DNA of 64,000 bases from Fodinibius salicampi (GCF_039545095.1 NZ_BAABRS010000002.1:434001-498000); one strand, 5' to 3'. Numbered from the stretch's first letter, positions 19,619 to 29,964 are shown. Program-made: numbers and translations. Notes: generated by a model not told the origin, from the sequence alone.

Positions 19619-21316
19619 TCAATTGTTCCCATTGACCGACTCCTCGTTGGATATGCGCTCTGTATCAATATAGAAGTTGGGATCTGTCTTGAAATCTTTT
19701 CCTTTGTCTACCTTTGTTATTTTCCAACGGTTAGATACCGGATAGATAAAATAATAATCTCCTTTACCCTCGGCTATCTTCAGTGGCATATTGAAATGCG
19801 AAATGTCTGCTTTCCATCGGTAGTGCAGGCGATTTAGATCATCAATATAGTATTGGAAAACCGGAATGCTCGCATAATGCAGGTACTGGTCAAACAGATC
19901 ATCCAGATCTTTGCCCGACTGTTCTATAATATACTTCTCAACTTGATCAGCAGTTACAATTTGATGACGGAAATCCCGGTTGATTCCCCGGAGAATTTCT
20001 TTCCAGGTAGAATCATTGTCTACAATCTGGCGAATAGTATGGAGCATATTATGTCCTTTATAATACATGTCCCCCGACCCTTCATTATTAAGTCCGTATT
20101 GACCGGTCACGGGCTCCCGGTTCTCAATGTTAGCGCGTAATCCAATAGTGTATTCCCGTGCGGCTTCTTTTCCAAAGCGACATTCGGTATAGATAGATTC
20201 CGAATAACTGGTAAAGCCTTCATGGACCCACATATCGGCAATGTCATTGGTTGTGATATTGTTGCCCCACCATTCATGAGCAGCCTCATGGATAATGATA
20301 AAATCCCATTTAAGTCCCCAGCCGGAACCGGAAAGATTCCGGCCCATATATCCGTTTTGATATTGATTCCCATAGGCTACCGCACTCTGATGCTCCATGC
20401 CCAGGTGAGGCGTTTCTACCAGCTTAAAGCTGTCTTCATAAAAAGGATAAGGTCCAAACCAGTCTTCAAAACAGCGCATCATCGGTTTAACTTGCTGGAA
20501 TTGTTTCTTTGCTTTGTCGAGATTTTGTTCCAGAACCCAATAGCTGAGATCGAGCGTGCCGTCTTCGCCATCAAAGATTTCGCTAAAGTTTACATAATTG
20601 CCGGCATTAACGGCGATATTATAGTTATTAATGGGATTGGAAATGAACCAATGCCAAGTGGTCATGCCATTATCATGCCGAGTGGTATCTCTTAATCGAC
20701 CATTCGAGACATTTTTAATTTCATCAGGCACCGTAATATTGATGCTCATACTGTCGGGCTCGGCGGACTGGTGATCTTTATTTGGCCACCAGACGCTGGC
20801 ACCAAGTCCTTGGTTGGCAGTAGCGATCCAGGGATTGCCGAGTGAATCCTGTGCCCATATAAAGCCGCCATCCCAAGGTGGATTTTCAGCTACTTTCGGT
20901 TTTCCCTGGTAATATACGGAAAGGGTGTAAAGCGAGTCTTTTTGCAGATTATTAGGCATATTCACAAAATAAGCGTAGCTATTCTTTGCACGCTCATAGG
21001 ATAATTCTTCCCCATCCTGCTTAATCTGATCAATTTTCAAGGGGTCCTGCAGATCAACTTGCAGCCGGGCAGGTTGATCGGTGACACGATAGGTAATATT
21101 ATTATATCCACTGATCGTTGAATCTTCAGGCATAACGGCCACATTCAGATCATAATAGACCACTTCCCACCAGGCGCGCTGTGGCGTGATGGATCCCCGG
21201 AGACTGTCGGCTTGAGTAGCAAGTACGCCGGAGTTCTGAGCGGTAGCCGGCAAGGTTATGGCTGTAATAAGTAACAGTAGGAAACTGCAATACAGAACTA
21301 TAGAGATATTTTTCAT
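19619..21316 (-). CDS. Secreted M1-family zinc metallopeptidase
   Basis: The 565-residue protein has a signal peptide (about 1-27, ending ATAQ), an N-terminal beta domain and the M1 catalytic domain. The exopeptidase-like motif is HLGMEHQSA (304-312, the counterpart of GxMEN). The zinc site is HEAAH (343-347) plus Glu366 in WVHEGF. It is shorter than classical aminopeptidase N, having lost most of the C-terminal helical domain, as in many secreted Bacteroidota members. It should trim peptides in the periplasm or outside the cell. The end sits directly against the met leader promoter. Confidence 0.92.
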   Translation of the reverse strand: MKNISIVLYCSFLLLLITAITLPATAQNSGVLATQADSLRGSITPQRAWWEVVYYDLNVAVMPEDSTISGYNNITYRVTDQPARLQVDLQDPLKIDQIKQDGEELSYERAKNSYAYFVNMPNNLQKDSLYTLSVYYQGKPKVAENPPWDGGFIWAQDSLGNPWIATANQGLGASVWWPNKDHQSAEPDSMSINITVPDEIKNVSNGRLRDTTRHDNGMTTWHWFISNPINNYNIAVNAGNYVNFSEIFDGEDGTLDLSYWVLEQNLDKAKKQFQQVKPMMRCFEDWFGPYPFYEDSFKLVETPHLGMEHQSAVAYGNQYQNGYMGRNLSGSGWGLKWDFIIIHEAAHEWWGNNITTNDIADMWVHEGFTSYSESIYTECRFGKEAAREYTIGLRANIENREPVTGQYGLNNEGSGDMYYKGHNMLHTIRQIVDNDSTWKEILRGINRDFRHQIVTADQVEKYIIEQSGKDLDDLFDQYLHYASIPVFQYYIDDLNRLHYRWKADISHFNMPLKIAEGKGDYYFIYPVSNRWKITKVDKGKDFKTDPNFYIDTERISNEESVNGNN

Positions 21317-21400
21317 GAAAATTTTAGTATGTCAGTCAAATAATATTTGATAAAGAGAGTTAAGTGGGAAAATAAGAGTGGGCTCTTTTTGGCTGGTAGT

Positions 21401-22288
21401 TTAATATCCATAATGACGCACATGGCTTGGATTTTCGCGCCACTTTTCGCGCACCTTTACGTGTAAATCCAGGTATATTTTTTTATCAACAAACTTCTGG
21501 ATGACTTCCCGTGCATTTTTTCCAAGCTTTTTGATTGCTTTGCCTCCCTTGCCAATGAGGATTCCTTTCTGTGATTCACGGTTTACAATAATATCCGCAC
21601 TGATATAATCCAGATCATCGCGTTCATCGTACTGCACGATATTAATGGTGGAGGAATATGGTATTTCCTGGTGGTAAAGCAGAAAAAGCTGTTCCCGAAT
21701 CATTTCGGCCACAAAAAAGCGCACTGGCTGCTCGCTGAGCATGTCTTTGGGATAGAATGGCGGTCCGGATGGGATATCTGCCTTAATCGTATCCATCAAG
21801 TTCTGGAGTCCCTCCCCGTTGAGGGCCGAAACGAAAAGCGTGTCATCAAAATCAAATCGTTCCTGAATGTTGTTGGCAACGACTTCCGCCTGCTGTTCCG
21901 AAGTTTTGTCAATCTTGTTAATTACCAGGAAAATCTTCTTGTTTTTCATCGAGGAGAACATTTTAAAAATACGTCCCGGTACTTCATAATCCGTTACATC
22001 CACAATCAGTAAAATGATATCGGCATCGGTACGGGCACGATCTACCGTCTTCATCATCGCTTTTTGGAGTTCATAACTCGGGTCAATAACGCCGGGCGTA
22101 TCCAGAAAGATAATCTGCATGTCTTCTTCGGAGTGGATGCCCAGAATCTGGTGGCGTGTAGTTTGGGGTTTGTGTGTGGTGATCGAGACTTTACTGCCGA
22201 GCAGGCGATTCATCAGCGTGGATTTGCCGGCGTTGGGTTTGCCGATGATAGCTACGTAACCGGATCGATGATCTTTGGTATTTTCCAT
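21401..22288 (-). CDS. era: GTPase Era
   Basis: Era is an essential GTPase that binds the 3' end of 16S rRNA during small-subunit assembly. The 295 residues show G1 GKPNAGKS (16-23), the switch region KPQTTRHQILGI, G3 DTPGV and G4 NKID. The C-terminal KH RNA-binding domain includes ESQKGILIGKGGKAIKKLG and the final LHVKVREKWR. Length and order are canonical. It lies 47 bp downstream of pdxJ on the same strand. Confidence 0.97.
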   Translation of the reverse strand: MENTKDHRSGYVAIIGKPNAGKSTLMNRLLGSKVSITTHKPQTTRHQILGIHSEEDMQIIFLDTPGVIDPSYELQKAMMKTVDRARTDADIILLIVDVTDYEVPGRIFKMFSSMKNKKIFLVINKIDKTSEQQAEVVANNIQERFDFDDTLFVSALNGEGLQNLMDTIKADIPSGPPFYPKDMLSEQPVRFFVAEMIREQLFLLYHQEIPYSSTINIVQYDERDDLDYISADIIVNRESQKGILIGKGGKAIKKLGKNAREVIQKFVDKKIYLDLHVKVREKWRENPSHVRHYGY

Positions 22289-22335
22289 AGGTAATAAACT
22301 TAATGATGGGAAACATCAATTGCTCCCATTAGGGG

Positions 22336-23058
22336 TTATGCATTCTCCATAATTTGCAAAAACTTCTTAACGGTCGTATCCAATCCATAAAAAAGGGCCG
22401 AAGAGACCAGGGCGTGGCCAATACTGATATCATGTAGATGGGGTACGGTTTCCACCAGCGGTTTCAGGTTCGTAAGATTAAGTCCATGGCCGACATTCAC
22501 TTTCATGCCAAGATCGTGGGCTAAAACCGCTCCCTTTCTTAACCGCTCCAGCTCGTGCTTTTTCGACTCTTTGTTCGGAGCGTTCGCATAGGTTCCTGTA
22601 TGCAGTTCAATGGCATCACTGCCTAACTCAGCCGCTAGTTCAATATCTTTCTTATTCGGATCAATGAAAAGACTAGTAGCAATATCGGTTTCCCGCAGCC
22701 GGGAAAATACCCGCTGTTTAAAATCCTCAAAAACCGATGCCATATCTAATCCGCCTTCCGTGGTCAGTTCCTCCCGGCTTTCCGGAACCAGTGTAACCAA
22801 ATGGGGATCTACCTCAATGCATACATCCAGCATCTCGTCAGTAGCCGCCATCTCAAAATCGAGCGTACCCTGCACCTGTTTTTTTAATTTGTGTACATCT
22901 TCATCTCTGATATGCCGCCGGTCTTTTCGCAAGTGAAACACAATGCCGGTTGCACCTGCTTTTTCGCATACTTCTGCGGCCTCAGTGGGATCGGGATATC
23001 CTTCTCCGCGGGCATTACGGAGTGTCGCAACATGATCAACATTTACCAAAAGTTGCAT
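22336..23058 (-). CDS. pdxJ: Pyridoxine 5'-phosphate synthase
   Basis: PdxJ condenses 1-deoxyxylulose 5-phosphate with 3-amino-2-oxopropyl phosphate to give pyridoxine 5'-phosphate, the last ring-closing step of the DXP-dependent B6 pathway. The 240-residue TIM barrel begins LLVNVDHVATLRNARGE and contains YPDPTEAA, HLRKDRRHI, VTLVPESREELTTEGGLD, ELHTGTYA and VNVGHGLN, all diagnostic. It heads a short minus-strand set with era, and is divergent from the NlpC/P60 gene across 92 bp. Several PLP enzymes in the window depend on its product. Confidence 0.97.
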   Translation of the reverse strand: MQLLVNVDHVATLRNARGEGYPDPTEAAEVCEKAGATGIVFHLRKDRRHIRDEDVHKLKKQVQGTLDFEMAATDEMLDVCIEVDPHLVTLVPESREELTTEGGLDMASVFEDFKQRVFSRLRETDIATSLFIDPNKKDIELAAELGSDAIELHTGTYANAPNKESKKHELERLRKGAVLAHDLGMKVNVGHGLNLTNLKPLVETVPHLHDISIGHALVSSALFYGLDTTVKKFLQIMENA

Positions 23059-23150
23059 ATATTTATGCGCCTTATTTTTTATAGTTGTAATTAAACCTTT
23101 AAATATAGATCATTTAGTGGAGTAGTTTAAGCTGTAATACAAAGAAAATC

Positions 23151-23720
23151 ATGATTTCTCCGAAGAATATTGTTAACATTTTCCTGGCAGGATGCCTGTT
23201 GATCGGGTGCGGAGTGGCCCGCCAGACGGGCAAACCGGTAGCCTCGCAAGCTTCTGAGGATTCACAATCCCCGAATAAAGAAGAAAGAACCGAGGATAAA
23301 GCCGGGTTTGGGCAAGATTCCATCACGGCAATGAGCGTTTCCTCGAAGGCGAATAGCACCGAATCATTATTGGAGCAAGCCTACAGCGAATGGAAGGGCA
23401 CGCCCTATGTTTTAGGTGGTTACTCTTCCAATGGAGTCGATTGTTCCCGTTTCGTCAACATTGTATTTGATGAGTATTTTGGAAAGGAGCTGCCAACCAA
23501 TACCCGTACTCAGCTGAATGTGGGGAATGGCATCCGGCGGGCTGCTATCCAAACCGGTGATTTAATTTTCTTTCGAACGGGACGAAAAACGCTCCATGTG
23601 GGCATTGCCATGGATGAGAAACAATTTATGCATGCTTCAACTTCAAGCGGGGTAACTATAAGCAAGCTGAACAAAAAGTATTGGGCCAATAGATACCTTG
23701 GGGCCAGAAGAGTCTTGTAA
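23151..23720 (+). CDS. NlpC/P60 family lipoprotein, MepS/Spr-like endopeptidase
   Basis: The 189-residue protein has a lipoprotein signal with lipobox LLIGC (Cys near 20), a polar linker to about residue 70 and an NlpC/P60 domain. The catalytic Cys is in GVDCSRF, the His in LHVGIAM, and a further polar residue in MHAS. This is the typical Spr/MepS layout of a membrane-anchored murein endopeptidase that cuts the peptide cross-links to allow wall growth. It is divergent from pdxJ. No partner gene is next to it. Confidence 0.9.
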   Translation: MISPKNIVNIFLAGCLLIGCGVARQTGKPVASQASEDSQSPNKEERTEDKAGFGQDSITAMSVSSKANSTESLLEQAYSEWKGTPYVLGGYSSNGVDCSRFVNIVFDEYFGKELPTNTRTQLNVGNGIRRAAIQTGDLIFFRTGRKTLHVGIAMDEKQFMHASTSSGVTISKLNKKYWANRYLGARRVL

Positions 23721-23838
23721 ACGAATTGTTGTGCACGAGTAATTCTCATGCATGTCAAAACTGCTGTTACATATTTATTCATAACAATGTTAGAAAGTCA
23801 TACACTAACACTAATTTTTTCCTCTTAACTTGTTTTCT

Positions 23839-24984
23839 ATGCGTTCATATATTCGAATACTAGTATCTCTTTTAATCGTTGGAAGTGTTGTTGCCTGTAC
23901 TAATGAAGATCAATCCCCGAACTATGTTCCTGTGGAGCAGTCTGAATTCCGTACCGAACACGATGGGAAGCAGATTGATCTGTATACGCTGGAGAACGAA
24001 GAAGGTATGAAAGTGCAAATTACCAACTACGGGGGAAAGATCGTTTCCTTGTTAGTGCCCAACCGCAATGGTGAGCTTGGCGATGTAGTACTGGGATATG
24101 AAACGGGTCAGGAATATATTGACGGTATAGCTTCTCTTGGAGCCACTATGGGACGCTATGCCAACCGGATTGCGAATGCCCAGTTTAATCTCAATGACAG
24201 TACGTATTACCTGGATGAAAATAATGGTGCACATTCCATTCATGGAGGGGAACAAGGCTTCAGGCACCAGGTATGGGATGCTGAGCAGATAAACGACCAG
24301 ACCCTTAGGCTGACCCTTTTCTCAGAGGATGGGGAAGGAGGATATCCGGGGAATCTGGATGTGAGTGTTGTCTATACGGTCACCGATGATAATGAACTTA
24401 AACTTGAATACTCTGCCAGCACCGACAAGCCTACCTTCCTGAATATGACGAATCACGCCTTCTTTAACTTGAAAGGAGAAGGGGAAGGAAAAATTTTGGA
24501 TCATGAGCTTTATGTAGATGCTGATCAGTTTACGCCGGTAGACTCGACTGCCATTCCCATCGGTGAGTTGCGCGATGTAGAAGGAACGCCCTTTGACTTC
24601 AGGGAAACCACGCCCATTGGTGCCCGTATTGATGCTGATAACCAGCAGCTTGAGCATGTAGGAGGTTATGATCATAATTTTGTACTAAATAAGGATTCGG
24701 GAGAAATGGATCTGGCCGCCCGATTAATAGAGCCCGAAACCGGACGCATTATGGAAGTGTTTACCACCGAACCCGGATTGCAGGTATATACCGCTAACGG
24801 ACTTACCGGCGAAGGCAACCAGGTTGGGAAAGGAGGACATGCTTACGGTCCGCGATCGGCCGTTTGTCTGGAAACCCAGCATTTCCCCGATTCGCCCCAT
24901 CATTCCCATTTTCCTTCTACCTTAATAACTCCGGATGATGATTACAGTTCTACCACTATTTATAAATTCGATACAATGGATTGA
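23839..24984 (+). CDS. galM: Aldose 1-epimerase, lipoprotein form
   Basis: The 381-residue protein starts MRSYIRILVSLLIVGSVVAC with a lipobox (VVAC), so it is probably a periplasmic or outer-membrane lipoprotein. The galactose mutarotase domain shows VQITNYGGKIVSLLVP, GATMGRYANRIAN, GAHSIHGG, NMTNHAFFNL with the catalytic His, GGYDHNFV, and the C-terminal Glu in SAVCLETQHFPDSP. It interconverts alpha and beta anomers of aldoses. A TTG three codons upstream could also start it; ATG at 23839 is preferred. It stands alone in this stretch. Confidence 0.92.
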   Translation: MRSYIRILVSLLIVGSVVACTNEDQSPNYVPVEQSEFRTEHDGKQIDLYTLENEEGMKVQITNYGGKIVSLLVPNRNGELGDVVLGYETGQEYIDGIASLGATMGRYANRIANAQFNLNDSTYYLDENNGAHSIHGGEQGFRHQVWDAEQINDQTLRLTLFSEDGEGGYPGNLDVSVVYTVTDDNELKLEYSASTDKPTFLNMTNHAFFNLKGEGEGKILDHELYVDADQFTPVDSTAIPIGELRDVEGTPFDFRETTPIGARIDADNQQLEHVGGYDHNFVLNKDSGEMDLAARLIEPETGRIMEVFTTEPGLQVYTANGLTGEGNQVGKGGHAYGPRSAVCLETQHFPDSPHHSHFPSTLITPDDDYSSTTIYKFDTMD

Positions 24985-25108
24985 TGATTGCGGAATCGGT
25001 TTTAAAGAGAAGGGGGGCATATAAATAAGGAAAAACCGCTCTTAAAATTTTAAATGGGACCGATACTGCTGATAAAATATTTGATATTGCGAGAGCAATA
25101 TATGATCA

Positions 25109-26017
25109 ATGAGTATATGGCAACATCATGAACTGTATAGAGATTTGAATAAACTCTGTAACTTAGACTTTTATAATACTTGTTTTAAGCCGTGCTTTTT
25201 TTGTGGTGCGAAACTTAACTCAAGGGCTCTAGATGTTACTGAGTTTACCCATGCCCCGGATCTTATTTCAATGTTCAAAACAGATCTTCTTGATGTAACA
25301 AGAAGAAAATTTCCAGAATATTTCACAGATCTTCCAGATTCATATTTTGAGATCCTGGATAAGGAATCTTCTGATTTATATTCATATTGTTATGCATGTG
25401 AATTTTGCGGTTGGTGGATTGCTGACTATAGAGGATTTCTTGCAGCTAAAGATATGATTTGGGAGGTTATAGCAGGAGTATCAGCTGTACTAAAGGAATT
25501 CGATATATCTGATATATCTACTCCCATTCAGGATATTCGATCTTTCCTGTCCGGAAGATATAAGACTCGGAATATATTGCATCCCATTAAATATGAAGAA
25601 GTGGTTGCAAGTGTTTTTTCAGATTTGGGATATGATGTTAAGTTGACAAGTTATAATCATGATGATGGGATTGATATTTTACTTGAAAACGACTCAGATT
25701 GTATAGGAGTTCAGGTAAAAAGGACCAAAAATAAAATTCAGATTGATACAATTCGCTCATTTGTTGGGGCATTGATATTAGGAGGATTTACAAAAGGAAT
25801 CTTTGTGACGACTTCGGATTTCACCAAAGTTTCTAGAGCCACTGCCGATATAGCAAATAAAAGTATTATACCCATTGAGCTTTGGGATGCTTCCAGTTTT
25901 CTAGAGGTATTGAAAGTTGCACAAGTATCTTGTTTCGATTTTGATTCTATTCTTAACTCAGTTTTAAAAACTGAGTTTTGGACTCCAATTGCTTTTTGTA
26001 ATCTAAATTCGCTCTAA
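25109..26017 (+). CDS. Mrr-like restriction endonuclease with N-terminal Cys pairs
   Basis: The 302-residue protein has two CxxC-type pairs, CFFC near 30 and CEFC near 98, which suggest a zinc-binding N-terminal module. The C-terminal half is an Mrr-type PD-(D/E)xK nuclease domain: YEEVVASVFSDLGYDVKLT, then DDGIDILLE and the QVKR catalytic lysine motif near 200, ending with GIFVTTSDFT. Mrr domains cut modified or foreign DNA. No methyltransferase lies beside it. The gene is visibly AT-richer than its neighbours and stands alone, which hints at acquisition. A perfect 11-bp palindrome (25955-25977) lies inside its 3' end. Confidence 0.75.
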   Translation: MSIWQHHELYRDLNKLCNLDFYNTCFKPCFFCGAKLNSRALDVTEFTHAPDLISMFKTDLLDVTRRKFPEYFTDLPDSYFEILDKESSDLYSYCYACEFCGWWIADYRGFLAAKDMIWEVIAGVSAVLKEFDISDISTPIQDIRSFLSGRYKTRNILHPIKYEEVVASVFSDLGYDVKLTSYNHDDGIDILLENDSDCIGVQVKRTKNKIQIDTIRSFVGALILGGFTKGIFVTTSDFTKVSRATADIANKSIIPIELWDASSFLEVLKVAQVSCFDFDSILNSVLKTEFWTPIAFCNLNSL

Positions 26018-26122
26018 TATTTCAGATTTAGATTTAGCAAACTAACTAGTCAAAATTGCACAGGTATTTTAATGTTCATAAACGCTTTAATGATATCATA
26101 TAGATTTTAAAGTATCTCCATT

Positions 26123-27299
26123 ATGAAAACGCTGTTAACGGTTATTTTGTGCCTGCTTGTTTTCGGCTGCTCTCAGCATAAAGAAGGAGAAATCCAAGTA
26201 GATCTAGAAAGGGTAGTGACGGAAGCTGAGTCCGGGGAACGGGGATATGGAAGAAAGAGCAATATCTTCTTTGAAGATTTGAATAAGGACTTTATCTATC
26301 CCTCGCAATGGGAATATCCGGAGGTTGCTGTTTTATCGCGAGGGGATGACTTTAAGAACATTCATGTATTGAGACATGAAAATAATAAGGGTGATACTAC
26401 ATATTATGTAGATACAAACGCTAATTCGGACTTTACTGATGAAGATAGTCTCTATTTTGTCCGTCAGGGAGATCGTTTGGTTGCAGATGCTTTAGTTGAT
26501 ATTTATCCGGAATCGTTAAATGTCGACAGCATTCGGGTACATTTTCAGGTTGTAAAAATCGATGATTGGAGATACGGCCGAATTAGCGAACATAGAACGG
26601 GCACGCTCAATTTGGGTGGAGAATCTTTTGATATTCTTCTTCGTCCCCGCTCTAAAGAAAAGCCCATATATCAACGAGACTCTGGAACTGTCTTATTTCT
26701 TGACGCTAATAAAAACGGGGAGTTTGAAGGCCAATGGCAGATTACCGATGAGGGGGGCATTAGTATCCAGCGAAAAGATTGATATTACCCAACCTTTTCT
26801 GATTAATGGGAATACGTATGAAGTCAGTTACATTGATTCAACGGGATTCCAAATTTTTCTGCAACCAAGTAATGAAACAGAAGCCCCGGTTCGCGGGTTA
26901 ACGGCACCCAACTTTCAGGCAACAGATCTGGAAGGTAACGAGCATAACCTGCATTCGTATTTTGGGGAACCGGTCCTCTTGGAGTTTTGGTCTAAATACT
27001 GTCCTTATTGTAAAGAGGTAAGACCTGATTTAAACCAACTGCAAGAAGAATATTGTGAGGATTTTACACTTATGACGATGGCCCGGGAAACAGACCGGAA
27101 TGAGCTGAAGGAACATCTGAAAAAGAATCCTAAGCAAGGCATATTTGTTCTTCGTAACGATGAGGCCTGGAATACCTTTAATCCCATTACCGCTACACCT
27201 ACTTTTTATTTAATCGACAGTGACGGGACTATCAAAATGAAAGGGATAGGAGCGGAAAAAATTGAAGTCGTTGAGAAAATGCTGCAGAACCTATTATAG
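26123..27299 (+). pseudogene. TlpA/ResA-like thioredoxin lipoprotein interrupted by a frameshift
   Basis: A lipoprotein start at 26123 (MKTLLTVILCLLVFGC) reads to a stop at 26782. From about 26750 the next frame carries the rest to 27299, including a thioredoxin-fold domain APNFQATDLEGNEHNLHSYF with active site CPYC. The two readings join smoothly at a run of six G (26752-26757): removing one G gives DEGALVSSEKIDITQPF and one protein of about 390 residues. The family (membrane-tethered periplasmic thiol-disulfide reductases with an AhpC/TSA-type domain) fits the joined product. The break could be a real mutation, homopolymer phase variation or a sequencing error. Confidence 0.75.
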
Positions 27300-27480
27300 A
27301 GAGGGATATTTAAAGTTCGTCACTTGGTTAAGTGTTGTCTTTTTATTGCTTATCATAGTAAAAAACTGTTCTTTGATTGGATTTCTAAAACAAATCTGTT
27401 ATAGTGGGAAAAAAGCACTAATTTTTTAAATAAGCCTTTATAGATAAGGGCTTATATCATATGCAGGATTGGGGGTCGCT

Positions 27481-29964
27481 ATGCAGGTACGGTATAAAAA
27501 ACAAGCGTATCAGTTGGCTAACATCGGACACTGGGAGCTGGATATAGAAAATGAAGAACTTTACTGGTCTGATGAAATAAAAAAGCTCCACGAGGTTGAT
27601 TCCGATTATACCCCGGATTTAGAACGTGCTATTGAGTTTTATAAAGAGGGAGAGTATCGTAAAAAAGTTCGTTCGGCTGTAAATTTGGCCATTGAAGCAG
27701 GAGAGCCATTTACTTTTGAGTCCAAAATTATTACACACAAGGGCAATGAGCGATGGGTTAGAGCAATAGGTGAGCCTAAGATGAAGGAGGGCAAGTGTAT
27801 TCGCCTCTTCGGAAGTACACAGGATATTACCGAGCTTAAAAAGACGGAAAAGAAAGCCCGGAAAGCTCAGCAAAAGCTGCGCGACATCATTGAGCATAGT
27901 ACGGTAATGTTTTATCGACACGATACTGATCACCACCTACAGTATCTCAGTCCACAGTCAGAATATTTTTTAGGATGTACGCCTGAAGAAGGAAAGCAAA
28001 AGTGGACGTCATTTGTTACAGATCATCCTAAAAATAAAGAAGGTCTTAAGAAGACCGAAAAGGCTATTAAAACGGGTCATCCCCAGCCTCCTTATGAGCT
28101 GCAGTTAAAAAGAACTGATGGTCGGACAATTTGGGTCAAAGTCAATGAATCTCCTATCACCGATGAGGGAAAGACTGTGGCAATGGTAGGGTGTATGACG
28201 GATATCACAGAGCTTAAAGAAAAGGAATCTCAGCTGCGAAATATAGCCAATAATATTGATGGTATGGTTCATCGATACCAGCGATTTCCGGATGGACATG
28301 ATGAATTTATTTATGTTAGCGAGGGCGTCAGAGAGTTGCATGAAGTTACTCCCAAAGAAGTGCTGGCTGATTCTGGTGTCTTGTGGTCACAGATTGATGA
28401 CGGATACATTGAGGAGGTGAGAAAATCGGTAGATATTTCGGCCAGGAATTTAAGTAAATGGAATCAAAAGTGGAAGATAGAAACACCGAGCGGAAGGGAG
28501 AAATGGATCCATGGCCGGGGAACGCCCCAAAAGAAAGAGGATGGAAGTATTATCTGGGATACCATTCTGTTGGATATAACAGAGCAGGAACAGGCAAAAA
28601 ATAAGCAGCAGGAGCTTTATCGCATTATAGAAGAAAGTCTGAATGAAGTTTATATTTTCGAAACAGATTCTCTGGAATTCGTCTACTTCAATTCATTGGC
28701 CAAGGATCATACCGGCTATACAGAAGATCAGATGCAGGAAATGACACCGTTGGATCTTATTGAAGATGCAGAAATTTGTCAGAATTTTGATAAATATCTA
28801 AGACCGTTAGATCTTGCTAATAAAGAAGTAGTGACATTTAGCACAATCCACAAGCGTTCTGATGGGTCTGTATATCCGATAGATGTACGATTGCGGAAAG
28901 AGGGATACAATGGCAAGCCAGTATATGTGGCCGTAATACTGGATATTACCAATCAGAAAGAATTGGAAGATCATATTAAAAGGCAGGTCTCGCTTTTGAA
29001 CCATATTTTGGATAGCCTGCCGGGACTATTCTATATGGTTGGTGAAGATCTTACCTTTTCCAGAACAAATAAAAATGTTGAAAAGTTGTTTGGGTTATCG
29101 GCTGAGGAATTACAGGCAACAAATGCGTTATCTCTTGTAGCACCCCGCGAGCAGAAGAGGGCAAAACGACTGATAGGAAAAGCATTTCAGCAAGGATACG
29201 CCGAGCTGGAAACGATATTAATAGGAAAGGACGGGAAAGAGTATCATTACTACATGAATGGAAGTCAGATAAAACTGGCTGATAAAAATTACGTAATAGG
29301 CAGTGGAATTGATGTCACAAAGCGGATAAGAACAGAAGAAGAAAACCGGGTATTACTTCAGGAAATTCACCACCGGGTAAAGAATAATTTGGCTATAATT
29401 TCTGGTCTCCTGTCTCTTGAGTTGCAGGAATTATCACAAGATAGTTACGGCCAAATGCCTCTTGAAAGAAGCATAAATCGTATTCATTCCATTGCCAAAG
29501 TTCATGAACTTTTGTATCAGTCCGCAAGCTTTTCATACGTCAACGTCAAAAGATATATATCTGAGTTGACGGATACGGCTATGATGACTCTCCAAAAAGG
29601 CGATAATATTCATATCCACCTGGAGTTAGATGACATTGATATGAATATTAATGAAGTAATTCCCTTGGGAATGTTGATGAATGAATTATTGACAAATTCC
29701 CTGAAATATGCCTTCAGTGAGGAGGGGAAGGGTGTTATAGAAGTTAATGTTTGCAAGAGCGGAGATCGCTACGAGGTACATTATCAGGATGATGGACGGG
29801 GATTTGACAGGAGGGATTTTGATAATTCAGAAACCCTTGGCCTAACCATTGTTAAAATGTTGTTAAAGCAGCTCGAAGCAAAATTTGATGTGGATACAGA
29901 AGATGGATTTGAATTAAAATTCAGCTTTAAGGAAAAGAAAACCGGATCCCATTCAAATATGTAA
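27481..29964 (+). CDS. Multi-PAS sensor histidine kinase, HisKA_2 family
   Basis: About 827 residues without membrane segments. Five PAS/PAC units can be counted by their C-terminal signatures (GSTQDITELK, GCMTDITELK, TILLDITEQ, AVILDITNQ, GSGIDVTKR). The kinase core has LLQEIHHRVKNNLAIISGLL with the phospho-His near residue 630 (HisKA_2), then an ATPase domain with NELLTNSLKYAF and DDGRGFD. This is a soluble cytoplasmic sensor of the light/redox/small-molecule type. No response regulator lies nearby, so it is an orphan. I chose ATG at 27481, preceded by GGGGG; TTG at 27469 is in frame. A 9-bp hairpin (27431-27454) lies in the 5' UTR. Confidence 0.88.
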   Translation: MQVRYKKQAYQLANIGHWELDIENEELYWSDEIKKLHEVDSDYTPDLERAIEFYKEGEYRKKVRSAVNLAIEAGEPFTFESKIITHKGNERWVRAIGEPKMKEGKCIRLFGSTQDITELKKTEKKARKAQQKLRDIIEHSTVMFYRHDTDHHLQYLSPQSEYFLGCTPEEGKQKWTSFVTDHPKNKEGLKKTEKAIKTGHPQPPYELQLKRTDGRTIWVKVNESPITDEGKTVAMVGCMTDITELKEKESQLRNIANNIDGMVHRYQRFPDGHDEFIYVSEGVRELHEVTPKEVLADSGVLWSQIDDGYIEEVRKSVDISARNLSKWNQKWKIETPSGREKWIHGRGTPQKKEDGSIIWDTILLDITEQEQAKNKQQELYRIIEESLNEVYIFETDSLEFVYFNSLAKDHTGYTEDQMQEMTPLDLIEDAEICQNFDKYLRPLDLANKEVVTFSTIHKRSDGSVYPIDVRLRKEGYNGKPVYVAVILDITNQKELEDHIKRQVSLLNHILDSLPGLFYMVGEDLTFSRTNKNVEKLFGLSAEELQATNALSLVAPREQKRAKRLIGKAFQQGYAELETILIGKDGKEYHYYMNGSQIKLADKNYVIGSGIDVTKRIRTEEENRVLLQEIHHRVKNNLAIISGLLSLELQELSQDSYGQMPLERSINRIHSIAKVHELLYQSASFSYVNVKRYISELTDTAMMTLQKGDNIHIHLELDDIDMNINEVIPLGMLMNELLTNSLKYAFSEEGKGVIEVNVCKSGDRYEVHYQDDGRGFDRRDFDNSETLGLTIVKMLLKQLEAKFDVDTEDGFELKFSFKEKKTGSHSNM

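Noticed and set aside
25955-25977. Perfect 11-bp palindrome AACTCAGTTTT/AAAACTGAGTT as a possible terminator
   Set aside because: It lies inside the coding sequence, 40 bp before the stop, lacks GC pairs and has only a short T tail, so a terminator call is not supported.
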